Below, one piece after another: positions 45,490 through 57,329 of a stretch of 64,000 nucleotides of DNA. The position numbers and the translations under genes were made by a program. Origin of the DNA: Uranotaenia lowii. Lineage: Eukaryota; Arthropoda; Insecta; Diptera; Culicidae. The number at the start of each line of letters is the position of its first letter. The stretch's first letter is position 1. The notes below the pieces were generated by a model. It was not told the DNA's origin, did no database searches, and was given only the letters and a program-made list of their open reading frames with translations. Location of the stretch: contig NC_073692.1 in NCBI RefSeq assembly GCF_029784155.1, positions 23,522,444-23,586,443 on the forward strand. The letters run 5' to 3'.

Positions 45490-45610
45490 AATTTTAAATT
45501 TTGAATTTAGAGTAGAACATTTTGCTTGAAATTTTTTGAACTCTCAGGGGGGGGGGGAGGGGTGGGGTTTTTAAACTCCAAAACCCCACCCTGTTCCTAC
45601 GGTGAGCCAT
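45490..45610 (-). mobile_element. Probable hAT-like left-end fragment with G/C hairpin
   Basis: The reverse complement has ACCGTAGGAACAGGGTGGGG, a GGTGGGGTTTT/AAAACCCCACC stem (45561-45571 and 45580-45590), a C11 run (plus-strand G 45547-45557), then TTCAAAAAATTTCAAGCAAA. The order matches the left end of the 12580 element (CCGTGCGAACGGGG, hairpin, C8, TTTTTTCAAGTAAA). The terminus is diverged and the right end is not found. Confidence 0.5.
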
Positions 45611-46214
45611 ACATTGTAGAACATTATAATTCATGATACTTTTCCAAAACACCAAACATCTATCTTTTGAACTGAAAGTTTTAAGACAACTTGTTTTCAT
45701 GAAGTTAGGGTGGTCCTATAAAAATCAGTTTTTCTTGATATCTTTTCATGGTGGGTGATATTTCTTCAAAATCATTTATTCAGCAACATTTTAGATAATT
45801 TCAATGCGCATCTTTCGTTGAAAGCGGTTTCTATCAAAATTTGTTTTTGTTTTGAAGTTATTAGGCAATGTGTGTTGAAAATTGACTCTTTTAGAGCTTC
45901 AATAACACCAAATTGAGCAAGTCGATAATTTAATCGTTTATTGCATTTGAAAGTTCATTTTTTTAAATGGATTTTAGCTCCACAGGAGACATTCGTACCT
46001 CAAATTTGAAAGTTCATTTTACAATTATAACAATATAAAAAAACTGTAGATATGTTTTTTGATCAATACGTTTAATGGTTATATGAAATTAACTAAATAT
46101 CTTCAAAATCTCTCAGAGAGAATTTGTGCATTTGTTCTTCAAGAACTCAGAAACTGTTGGACCAATTTACGAAAAATTCGGCATGCATTAGTTTTTTGAG
46201 TGAAGAATGGTATC
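45611..46214. other. AT-rich stretch, no gene seen
   Basis: Nothing supported; a possible outer part of the fold-back that follows. Confidence 0.4.
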
Positions 46215-46554
46215 TGTGGAGTTTTGAGTCTGTCGCACTCACGGGAGGGATGGCTCCCATACAAAATAATCGTAAAATTCGATAAAAGCGGTAAAATGTA
46301 ATGCAATGACAAGTGATTCTCATCAAATGTTGTGAAAATGCATTTAATTTTCAGTACACTTAGGCCCCTCCCGTCAAAAAAGGGGGGTCCCCATCTTTTA
46401 AAATAAAAACACAAGACAATCCTTATCAGGAAACACAAGTTTTCACATCATTTGATGAGAATCACTTGTCAATACATTGAATTTTACCGCATTCTATAGT
46501 TTTTAACGATTTTTTTTGTATGTCCCTTTAGTGTGACGGACTCAAAACTCCACA
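46215..46554. mobile_element. Fold-back element (about 340 bp)
   Basis: TGTGGAGTTTTGAGTCTGTC at the left is inverted at the right (GACGGACTCAAAACTCCACA). Inner parts GCGGTAAAAT and TGACAAGTGATTCTCATCAA also pair. The loop carries CCCCTCCCGTCAAAAAAGGG. No target duplication found, so the boundaries are those of visible pairing. Confidence 0.65.
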
Positions 46555-48839
46555 CTTCAATGTTTTGAAATATTGAGTTGAATTTTAAATGACAAATTGA
46601 ACGTTAATTTCATCATGTAAAGGTTTCTGGTTTCTTATCGGTCCCCTTTCTTAAAATGCAAAAAAAAAGAAATTCCACCATCAAAAGGAAGTAATTTGCA
46701 ATAAGAGCATTTTTTCACGGATGGATGGCAGCAAATTTCTCGAAACAGTTCATCCGTATCCTGGCAGAAACGATGAGAAAAATTCAAATGTGCCACGAGG
46801 TGGGAACGCGCTAAGCTCTTCTCTCAGCCAAAAGAGCGAACCAGCGACAAGTGTTTCAACAACGGTTGGCTATCTAAATCTTTCGAGAACATAAAAATTC
46901 CAGACCGGATTTGGAAGTTTCATTCATGAAAAACGCGACCGAGGCGAGGCGGGGAAACCGGTTCCGATTGAGTAGAGCTTTGTTCAGGCGGGAGAGGTCC
47001 CCTTCGATTTTGGTGTCGCTTAAGTTTCGGGTGGCGGTGACAATTTTTCGAGCCCCAAGCCCGCTTATTGGGTGTGCTCAATGGACCCTGACTCGGGAAG
47101 TTCTCCGAAAATGTTATTCTCGAGAAATTAGTAGAAGGTCAAGTTGGACCTAGCTAACACATGTATATGGACAAAAAAAAATGGTGATGGTCGTAAAAAT
47201 GACACTTACTGGGAGCCACACATTTTATTGATAGTTGGACCAGGTAGAATCGAGATTGGGGAGACAGGTTTCTAGTAGATAATTTTATCCGATGGAACAG
47301 GAAGTTCAACGGCAGAAAGATTCTGGTCTGAATTTCTTTAAAGTTTGAAAGACGTCAATTTTAAAAACAATTTTTGAACATTTTATTTCTCTGCTATTTC
47401 TTTTTACATTTGACAGAGTAACTAGTTTCGACAATCATATAAAGATATCTCTCGAGTTCGTCGCTTTGAACTTAACTGGTCGGCCCCAAGCAGTCTCTGA
47501 TAGGTCAAATAATTGATCGGGAATTCGTTTGAATCCATAATGGCTCAAACAAAACTATTTGGAATTTCCATTACTGAAAAATGTCAGCATTGATCAAATA
47601 TTTACCGTCTAGCTTAACCAAAAATCAAAACAAAAAAAACCAACAACTTGGGCGGTTTCGGGGCCACTTCGTTGAATCATGGGACCGGTAAATATCGAAA
47701 GCTCTTCATCACAACAAGTGACGTTTCTCCACGTACGAGAAAAACATACTTTCAAGGGGTTGCTCGATAGCCAAAAAATGCTCTTCGATCACCTAATTTT
47801 GACGACGTTGTCCGAGACTCTCTTGAAAGCTCTCATCGGTTGAAGAGTTTTTTTTGTTTTTGACGAACAACGAATCATCGCATCGTTTGGGTCAGTTTGA
47901 GCAGTTGATAGTTTTTAATCTGCCGGGTGCTGCCTTTCAAGCAACCTGTCCTCAAGAGCTGAGAGACATCAAAGGTTTCGAAAGCCGCCAAGTGTAAACA
48001 CAAAATATGGCCGACCCACCTCATCGAAACAAACACACCACGAGGAGATGAGCTGTTGTTTGTCCAACGATGACGGAATGTCTCCGACGAATGTGATTTA
48101 CCCGATTGGGTTTAGTTTCTCGTCTCTAAATTTTATTAAATTCGAAAAATACCAAAAATTTTCAAAAATCATGCCTACATTTCAAACTGGGTTAAAAAAT
48201 AAACTTAATCATTAAAAGTTGAGTTCTTGAAAACTAGAATCAAAATTTTCTGGAAAATTTCGAGCGAAAACTGCTTTAAACAGCCCTGCCAGCAAACTTT
48301 TTGATAAATTGTTTCGTTTGCTCGGATTGATAAATTTCCCCCTTAAATTAATCAAAAACTTTGTGTTCAAACTTTTCAAACATTCAACTCAGCTCGCGAT
48401 TCCTTGGGATCTTCCCAACATCATCGCAACCCTTTGGCTCGGTGCAGTTTCTCACCTGATGAGACGGTGGAAACCACAATTTAGAGATAATTACAGTTCA
48501 GCCACGGGCTGAAAGTTGCTTCACCATAAATCAAAATGAAGAAAAACGAGACAGTAAAAAGAGCTAACCAGCACCAGCAAAATGCAGGTGGTTTGCTTGC
48601 AAAAGAGGGCGAAGATGAGTTCGCTGCAAGCGAAAAACGGAGCCATCTTTTTTTCACCTTAAGATGGAATATCGCTTTTCATGCATTGAATTGAGCATCG
48701 AAAAATTCTGGGATGCTGTGACAGATTTTCCGTTTGATGTTGTTTGTTTCTTGACTATTTTGTGACATTTCTGTTGATTTGATGTCAACTTTGCGACATT
48801 TCTGTTATCAATAAACATTTTTGTGACCTAAAATAAAAT
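46555..48839. other. Low-repeat non-coding stretch, no gene seen
   Basis: Moderately GC-rich, non-repetitive from about 46.65 to 48.75 kb. Frames of 67-80 codons (46911-47153, 48309-48512) have no domain. Possible host intron with conserved blocks; this cannot be judged from one sequence. Confidence 0.45.
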
Positions 48840-50102
48840 TTTGAGTTAAATTTGAGAATTTCGACGATTTTCAGGCACATTGTTATACTTTATGAGACAA
48901 ATCCAATTAGATTTGGAAATAGTTCTAAGACCATTTCAAGGAAATTTTGAATTAATTTTGGCCCAATTTCTGATAGTTTTGAAACAATTTTGAGATAACT
49001 TAAACGCACGACTTTTTTAACTTAAACGCACATAACGCAATCTTTTTTGGGTCAATTTCAAGATGATTTAGATATACATATAAGACAATTTATTGAAAAT
49101 TTTGTTACAAAGTTCAGGCAATTTAGAGACAACTTTAGAACAAATTTTGAAAATATCTTTGAGGAATTTATGAGGAAATTTTGAGATACCAAACATTTAA
49201 TTTTAAGACATTTTTAAGAGAGTTTTAAAACAACTTTGAAACTGAATCAAAGCAATGCAAAGATTTCCTTTAATTCAACCACGGTATAAGAAAAGCTGTT
49301 TCATAACTATTTTGTAGATTTTATGACAACTTTCATTTGACACTTTTGTAAAATTTTGCAAACTAAGGGCAAATTTTAGAATCTCGAAAATTGCGACGTA
49401 TTCAGACACATTTTTATCCTTTATGAGACAAATCCAATATGATTTGAAAATAGTTCTGGGACCATTATAAGGAAATTTTTAATAAATTTTGAGACAATTT
49501 ATGACAGTTTTGAAACAATTTTGAGATAATTTTAACGCAAGACTTTTTTATGGGTTAATTTCAAGGTGATTTTGATATAATTATTATATAATTTATTGAA
49601 AATTTTGTAACAATTTTCAGGCAATTTAGAGACAACTTTAGGACAAATTTTGAAATTATCTTTGAGGAACTTATGAGGAAATTTTAAGATACTAAACATT
49701 TAATTTGAGACAATTTTAAGAGAATTTTGAAACAACTTTAAGATTGAATCAAAGCATTCGAAAGATTCCCTTTAATTCAACCACGGTATAAGAAAAGTTG
49801 TTTTATAACTATTTTGTAGATTTTATGATAACTTAACTACATTGCTATCATTTGAAATTTTTGTAACATTTTGCAAACTAAGAGCATATTTGAGAATCTC
49901 GAAAATTTCGTAAATTTTCAGACACATTGTTATCCTTTATGATACTTATGCAATAGGATTTGATTGAAGATGATTCTGAAACAATTTTTAGAAAATTTTG
50001 TAACAATTTTGAGACAATTTCTGACAGTTTTGAAACAATTTTGAGATGACTTTAACACACATATTTATCCTTTTTGGATTTATTTCAAGATGATTAAGAG
50101 TA
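48840..50102. repeat. ~520-530-bp tandem repeat built of degenerate GACAATTTT words
   Basis: Marker TTATGAGACAAATCCAAT near 48889 recurs 531 bp later near 49420, and again (TTATGATACTTATGCAAT) about 516 bp after that. TTTAATTCAACCACGGTATA also recurs at about 49270 and 49772. The third copy is cut at 50102 by the CCGGG-type element. Inside each copy ACAATTTTGAGACAATTT-like words are frequent, matching the GACAATTTT unit of the 57-59-kb satellite in decayed form. Confidence 0.75.
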
Positions 50103-50910
50103 AGGTTGCCAGATTTATCCGGGCCGGACAAATCCAGGAAATTTTTTATAAAAAAATAGGCAAAATCCGGGCATTTGATTTCTAAATTGACGACTTGAAA
50201 TCCGGGCATTATCCGTGAAAATATTGTCAAAACCCAAAATTTACTGAACAAAACTCACGAAAAAAAAGTTTTCCCCTCAAAACTCATCGACAGATTTAAA
50301 ATCGTATTTTAGGCTCCCTGAAAACATTTCAAGATTATTTTTATAAAATTTGCTCAAAAAATTCGATTTTGCGGCAAATAAAAAACAATTTGTTGATTTT
50401 TGTTTGATTTGCCAACAACAGTGAATAGATCCAGGCAAATTTTTTTCAAAACCCAGAAATTACTCAACAAAAATTGACAAAAAAAATCCTCAAAACCGTT
50501 CAACAGATTTAAAATCGAAATTTAGGCTTCCGGAAAACCTTTCATGATTATTTTAATAAAATTTGCTCAAAAAATTTCTTTTTGGAGGCATAAATTCAAA
50601 ATCTTTTTTTTTTTTTTGATTTGACAAAAACAGTTAATAGATCCAGACAAAGTTCTGTCAAAACCTAAAATTTACTCAACAAAAAATACGAAAGAATTTT
50701 TTTTTCCATCAAAACTCATCGACAGATTCAAATTCGTTTCATATGCTTCCAGAAACCTTTCATGAATATTTTTTTTAAACTAGCTCGAGAAATTTTCGAT
50801 TTCTAGGCATAAATAATAAAAAAAATTCCAAAACAATTTTTTTGGTTTGATTTGCTAAAAAAAAGTGAAAAGATCCAGGCAAAATCCGAACATTTTTCAA
50901 TAAAATAAAA
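50103..50910 (+). mobile_element. CCGGG-type element with ~215-bp internal tandem
   Basis: It starts AAGGTTGCCAGATTTATCCG and carries GGCAAAATCCGGGCATTTGA, as in the copies at 20150 and 22590. It interrupts the third 520-bp repeat right after CAAGATGATTAAGAG. Three internal copies start near 50227, 50445 and 50657 (TCAAAACCCAAAATTTACTG-like, then ACTCATCGACAGATT, then CTTCCGGAAAACCTTTCATG-like). The right end is approximate. Non-coding. Confidence 0.65.
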
Positions 50911-51232
50911 TCAATAAAATCTATGCAGGACAATTTTAGAACATCTCCGATACAATGGTGATACGCTTAAGACAGTTTTTGAAACAATTTGAACCAATTT
51001 TGAAACAGTTTGGAGACTTTTTGGAGACATATTTAAGACACGTTTTCGACAATTTAGCGATATTTTTAAATGATTTTAGACAATTTTGCCACTATTTGTA
51101 GAAAAAAAAACAAGATACACTTTTCAGATAAATTAATGAAAAATTTGAGATCGATTGAGAAAACTTAACATAATTTTAAAGAAGTTCTCAGACAATATTT
51201 AAATAATTTCTAGACTATTTTGATTCAATTGT
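50911..51232. repeat. Continuation of degenerate GACAATTTT-rich sequence
   Basis: GGACAATTTTAGAACATCTC and AGACAATTTTGCCACTATTT type words continue up to the target duplication of the next element. Confidence 0.6.
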
Positions 51233-51237
51233 GATTC

Positions 51238-53579
51238 CACGGTGTGTTTCTAGAAAATGTTTAAAAGAAAAAAAAACAGTAACTCTATTTTTTTCAGAAA
51301 TTGAAAATTTAGGCTTTTCTGAGTCATTTCCAGGCAAAATTAAAATATTTGGTCGGTGAGTCCCCATACGATTTGTTTTTTTGAAGATTTATAGTCTATA
51401 TTTATAAATTTTCAATCTGAAAAATTATTCCAGTGCGATGGAATTGCAATCTTTATCCTTAAAACATATTTGTTATTTTTTATTCAAGTTTTTGTCATTC
51501 TGAAACATAAAAATATTTCAACGCCTATTAATATTAGTGATTTCGACTAAAAAGCTTATTTTATAAGAACATTTTATTTGAAATTTGGAATATCCTTGTT
51601 ATAATGGGTGATATCCAAATGAAACCTAAATTTACATTCATAAGTGTATATCTTGTAAAACTATTTCTGATTCAATGAAATTTTAAGATAAATGAATAAG
51701 AATAGTCCAACATCCTTTGATAGGTTTCCAAAGAAATATTAAAAAAAAAATTTTTTAACCTTGTTTTTTCAATAAATTCCAAAATACTTGTATGCATAGA
51801 AATACGCATTTTAGAAAAAAATATATGTTTGATACCACTCGTTTTAGTATTTTTCAATTTATTTTACCTAAGATTAAAATTTAAACAAATCTCAGCAGAC
51901 CAGTTTTCAAAAGAATTTAAAATACAAAATTTAGTTAAAAGTAAAAGTAATTGCACTGAAATCCGTACATGTTTGGCTTCAAAAAAATCAATTTCAAATT
52001 ACTTTTCCTCATATTGAAGGTGAATAAATATTCTATCAATCATCTGAACTTCATTTTTGCGTAAGACTTTATACACTGTTAATAATTTTGAATAAATGGA
52101 TTAAAGATGAAAAAAAAATTTCAGGAGAAGTTTCAATTTCATCGACAGTGTAGACCAGATTTTTGCACTTTATTTTTTTTTTTTAGTTTTTACGGATTTC
52201 TATGGTTAATTCAAAATTATGATTTCTAGAGGTTTTTACCACAACTGGTATAACATTGAAAAAATTATGATTTTTTCCTGTTACATTAATGCTTCATTAC
52301 TGTTTTTTTAAATAATCGAAAAGGACTGCAGTGTTCAGTAGAAAATCTAAAATAAGTATGGGAAGAACAAAACATGATGAATCTAACGCGTTTCAGGCTA
52401 GTTCGCTGTCGATCATTTTCAATTCACTTTTGCCAACACCAACAATACTGTTGATTTCTGTAAATTTAAGATCGACAAATAGATAGAAATGCATTTTTAT
52501 GGGTAATTTCAAATTTATCACAGTTTTAGATTAGATTCATCCATTTTAAAAAAATCCTAAAAACTTCAAAATTCAATTTAAAATAAAGAATACAAGAGAT
52601 TATTGTAATAGTATAGTGGGTTGAGAACTGTAAGAGCTAGGATTATTTAACCTTAAAAGTAATGCTTGCTCTTTGAATAAAATGTGAGAATCACAGAGTA
52701 CAGGAGAGTTGCTAAAATCGGCACTCAAAATAGAAATAAAATGACTTATAAAACACTCCAGCTTGATAATAATCATTTTATAAAAAGAAAATAACATGCA
52801 AAATTTGAGCAAGATTAATCAGTGATTAAACTGCTGAACTGATTTGCATTGAGTCTGAAGTGCGAATGAGATTTTGGACATTTTACTCAGTAAAAGTATA
52901 AAACTGAATTCTTATCACAAATTGTTTTTAACAAATCATTTACTTTTGAATATTGTTTTTTTTCTATTTTTTAAAAGCTTAAATTAAGACAAACGTTTCT
53001 ACTCCAGAGCGCAACACGATAAGCGTTATCACAAAAAAGTTATAGCAGTTTCTTGTATTAACTGATTTTCTTAATTCTTTTTAAATGAAAAACTCTCCAG
53101 TGTTTCCACAGTGTTTCCAATGGATTCAAATAGATTCAAATTATTCCAGATAATTTTTAAAATTTCAGATAATTTCACCCTCTCAGACTGCTGACATGAT
53201 TTGCTTGCTGTTTATAAATTTCAGGATTCAAAGATATTTTTATGCAATTTTCTTCGTTTTAATAGCTCTGTAACTAGTTTGAAATAATTTTTAAAATTTT
53301 TCAAAGTTTTCGATATGATTGTTGAGTTTAATTTGAAAACATTGAAAGTTAGAACTAAGGGAATAAGCACCTCTGAAATTAATAAACATTAGAAATATAT
53401 GTATATTTGATAAAGATTTCGAATAGAAAATTTTGAAAAAAAAAATTAAATGGGGGGTCACCGACCAAATATTTTAATTTCTGGTGGAAATGAACCGGGA
53501 AAAGCTCTACTTTCTGTCCATGCAAAAATTAGCGTTACTGTTTTTTTTTTCTTTAAGTCCTTCTACGAAACACACCGTG
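51238..53579. mobile_element. Transib-like non-autonomous DNA transposon (2342 bp)
   Basis: Both ends start CACGGTGTGTTTC in inverted orientation, flanked by a perfect 5-bp duplication GATTC (51233-51237 and 53580-53584). Homology between the two ends reaches about 130 bp inward (AAAACAGTAAC and AATTAAAATATTTGGTCGGT blocks, then a CCCC block). Five-bp duplications with CAC-ended termini are characteristic of Transib elements, and CACGGTG differs by one base from the CACAGTG recombination-signal heptamer. The interior is AT-rich with no transposase frame. Boundaries are seen directly; the superfamily is inferred. Confidence 0.8.
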
Positions 53580-53584
53580 GATTC

Positions 53585-54279
53585 AGTTTAAGGACTATAT
53601 ACTTTGGGTAAATTTTGAACCAATTTAGAGCATTTATAAACAACTCTTACGACAATTTTAAGACAATTTGTAAGATTATTTTCAGATGGTCATAAAATAA
53701 TTGCATGGAAATTTGTAAGACCATGTTGATAATTTTTTCACACACCTTTAAGAATAATCTGGAGAAATTTTGAAACTATTTTGATATAATTCTGAGACAA
53801 TTTGAAAAAAAAGAACATTGTTACAAAACTTCAAAGTTTTATCAAAACTTTCTAAATAAGCACTTAAAGACAGATTTAAAAAAAAAGAATTTTTGAGATT
53901 TAAATTTCAAAACGAGATAAATTTATGGGATTTTTGAGCAAAGACATAGTTAAAATAATTTGAAAGTCAATTTATAAGATTACTTTTGCAAAAACTTCGT
54001 TTTTTTTAATATTATTCGTAGATAATTTGAGATAAATTAAGGGCAATATATATGAAGGAATTTTTTTTCGAAAGCTTTGTAAATTTTAACAATTTTAATA
54101 TTTTTTAACTTTGATATTTGATATTTGATATTTTGATATTTTTTTAATTTTGATCTTTCGAGATCTTCTGAACATCTTTTGATATCTTTTCACAACATTT
54201 GACATCTTTTCAATCTTTTGAAATATTATTACATCTTTTCGGCATCTCCTTACATTTTTTGACATATTTTAACTGCTTT
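53585..54279. repeat. Degenerate GACAATTTT-rich sequence after the Transib-like element
   Basis: ACGACAATTTTAAGACAATT continues the decayed satellite seen before 51232. From about 54110 it grades into TTTGATATTTGATATTT, the border of the 10-bp array. Confidence 0.6.
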
Positions 54280-54420
54280 TGACTTTGACATATTTTGACA
54301 TCTTTTGACATCTTTTAACATCTTTCGAGGTCATCTTACATCTTTTGACATCTTTTGAAAATTTTTGACATCTTTGGACATCCTTAGATTTTTTTTGACA
54401 TCTTCCGAGATCTTCTGCTG
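54280..54420 (+). repeat. 10-bp satellite TTTTGACATC, degenerate left block
   Basis: TTTTGACATC-type units with many substitutions, orientation GACA on the plus strand, ending at a strand switch near 54420. Confidence 0.8.
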
Positions 54421-54893
54421 TCAAAAGATGTTAGAGAATTTTAAAAAAAATTCAAAAGCTGTCAAAATATGTCAAAAAATGTCAAAAAATGTCGAAAAAT
54501 TTCAAAAGATGTTAAAAGATGTACAAAGCTGTCAAAAGTTGTCAAAAGTTGTCAAAAGCTGTCAAAAGATGTAAAAAGATGTAAAAAATATTGAAAGACG
54601 TCAAAAGATGTAAAGAGATGTAAAGAGATGTAAAGAGAGAAAATTTTAAAAGATGTAAAAAGATGTCAAAAGATGTCAAAAGATGTCAAAACATGTTAAA
54701 AGATGCCAAAGATGTCAAATGATGTCAAAAGATGTCAAAGGAAATCAGAAGATGTCAAAAGATGTCAAAAGATGTCAAAAAATGAAAAAAGCAGTCAAAA
54801 GATGTCAGAAGCTGTCAAAAGATGTCAATGTTACAAAATGTCAAAAGATTTTAATAGATGTCAAAAGATGTCGAAAACCGTCAAAAGATATTG
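54421..54893 (-). repeat. 10-bp satellite, inverted block (GTCAAAAGAT)n
   Basis: About 45 diverged units of AAAAGATGTC, opposite in orientation to both neighbours. The next switch is the palindromic word GTCAAAAGATATTGTC followed by ATCTTTTGAC at 54885-54906. Confidence 0.85.
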
Positions 54894-55810
54894 TCATCTT
54901 TTGACAACTTTCGAAATCTTTTGACATCAATTGACACCTTCTGTTATCTCTTGACATCTTTTGACATCTTTTGACATCTTTTGACATCTTTTGACATCTT
55001 TTGACATCTTTTGACATCTTTTGACATCTTTTGACATCTTTTGACATCTTTCGACGTCGTTTTACATCAGCTGACATTTTTTTATATCTTTTGATATTTT
55101 TTGACAGCTTTCGACGTCTTTTGACATCTTTTGACATCTTTTGACATATTTCGACGTCTATTGACATCTTTCGATATTTTTTGACATCTTTTGACATTTT
55201 TCGACGTCTTTTGACATCTTTTGGTATCTTTTGACGTGTTATGACATCTTTCTTTCATCTTTCTGACATCTTATGACATCTTTTGACATCTTTTGACATC
55301 TTTTGACATCGTTCGACATCGTTTGACATCGTTTGACATCTTTTGACATCTCTGACATCTTTTGACATCGTTTGACATCTTTTGACATCTTTTGACATCT
55401 TTTGACATCTTTGACATCTTTTGACATCGTTTGACATCTTTTGGCATCTTTTGACATCTTTTGACGTTTTTTACATCTTTTGACGTTTTTTACATCTTTT
55501 GACGTTTTTTACATCTTTTGACATCTTTTGACATTTTTTGACATCTTTCGACATCTTTTGACATCTTTTGACATCTTTTGACATCTTTTGACATCTTTTG
55601 ACATCTTTTGACATCTTTTGACATCTTTTGACATCTTTTGACATCTTTTGACATCTTTTGACATCTTTTGACATCTTTTGACATCTTTTGAAATCTTTTG
55701 ACATCTTTTGACATCTTTTGACATCTTTTGACATCTTTTGACATCTTTTGACATCTTTTGACATCTTTTAACATATTTTAACATATATTATCAGCTTTTA
55801 ACAATTTTGA
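54894..55810 (+). repeat. 10-bp satellite (TTTTGACATC)n
   Basis: About 90 units. 55560-55770 is almost uniform, and both edges are diverged with GTTT and 9-bp deletion variants (55250-55450). With a 10-bp period all three frames of the minus strand repeat the same peptide, giving three parallel frames of 91-97 codons; these are not genes. Confidence 0.93.
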
Positions 55811-57329
55811 CATATAATTACTTTAGGTTTTTCTTTGTTTGCGAAATCTGTTTGTTTTTTATAAGCATTTCTGTTAATCGACTTGTTACTAATTCCATGC
55901 ATTGAAATAAATTTTTCATTCTCTTCCGCTCAGCTGGAAAAGCGAATTGCTCAACTGAATCGACTTTTCGCCAAATCAATTCGGAACTAATCAACCGCAA
56001 AACAGAGAGAGGGAAAAAATCAACTACAACAAACAACCACAATCGAGGAAAACTTTTGCGGGGCAAACCATCCCGAAACCTTCCGGCAAATCTTCAAACA
56101 CTCATTAGGGGAATTCAATTATTGATTTGCCACGGATTGCTCCATTGCAGCCAGATTTTCGCCTCCCCTTTCTTCTCTTTATTTTGGGGGCTTCCCTCTT
56201 CATGCGCAGGTGGGAAATGTTTGTAAACAAACCATCCGGCCTCAATTTGCTGGGGCCCGGAAAATTTCCCAAGTTTCCAATTTGCTGCCAATGTGTCGAA
56301 TTGCGGTTCGATAATTTACCTACTTCTAAAGAAGCAAATTATCGGCAAATTAGCGGGTTTTGGAATGAGCCGACCTGCTGACTGGTTTTCGATGGTTATA
56401 TTTCACACCTTCAAAGTCGAATTACAACTCATTAGTATTCGTTTACTGAAAACACTGCCGATAAGGTGGATCCGGTTGAGCTGCACCGCAAATCTCAGAA
56501 TGTATTTCGTAACGGTATGGTGGGATTTACTTTGAAGTTTATTCCTAAAAAATGGGTTTAGGCCTCAAAAGAGGATTGTTTTTTGTTTCCGATTTTTCCC
56601 TACACATTTTATTCTTGAAGTTTAAACCTTCCACTAAATTTCAAACAAATTCTCTGTAGGAGTTAATTATTTAAGCTATATATTCCAAAAACTGGACACA
56701 GCCTGCTGAGTTAATTTAACGTGTTGACACTTTTCAAAAGGTATCAAATTGGCGCAAAAACGGAATGCAAACTTCGCTTCCCACGGTCAAATTTTCGGTA
56801 GCAAATGAATGCAAATGTCAGTTTATAGTTCGTTTCCTGTTGTCGTCGTCATCATCATCTCAGTCTGCATCATCATCATCATCGCGGGCTTTGCCTCTAC
56901 AGGTTTGTTGAAATTTTGAGGCAAAAAAAAAACACAAACTTTACGAAATTTAATCTGCACACAATATATTTGCATAAGCTGGTTGGCTGAGGAAAAACCA
57001 CACTATAGGTGAGCAAACCAAAAAACTTAGGAAAAAAAATGGTGGGACGAAGACATTTAGGTAAGGAAGTCACCACCCAGGGTGTGTTTGACAGTTATGT
57101 TTTCTTCTTGTTGTTTGTAGCAGGTTCTTTTAACTTTTGAATGGGAAGAGCAATGGACGTGATCCTATTGGCATGTGATGTTCAGCGATTAATTTAGTAG
57201 AATTTATATTTTGAATCAGCTTAAATGAGTTTTTTTAATACAAAATTATGAGATCATTTGAATCCTCAAAACCGAAATGACATAATTTAATTTATATATG
57301 CAATTTAAAAAAAAAGGTTCCATATCTTC
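55811..57329. other. Low-repeat non-coding stretch, no gene seen
   Basis: Moderately GC-rich and unique-looking from 55.9 to 57.2 kb, with a (GTC)/(ATC) trinucleotide run at 56841-56883. No supported gene. Confidence 0.5.
56841..56883 (+). repeat. GTC/ATC trinucleotide run
   Basis: TGTCGTCGTCATCATCATC, then, after CTCAGTCTG, CATCATCATCATCATC. Simple-sequence DNA. Confidence 0.75.

Noticed and set aside
54683..55784. Parallel frames encoding KRCQKMSKDV-type repeats
   Set aside because: A 10-bp unit reads through all three frames as the same 10-residue peptide; this is satellite, not a coiled-coil gene.
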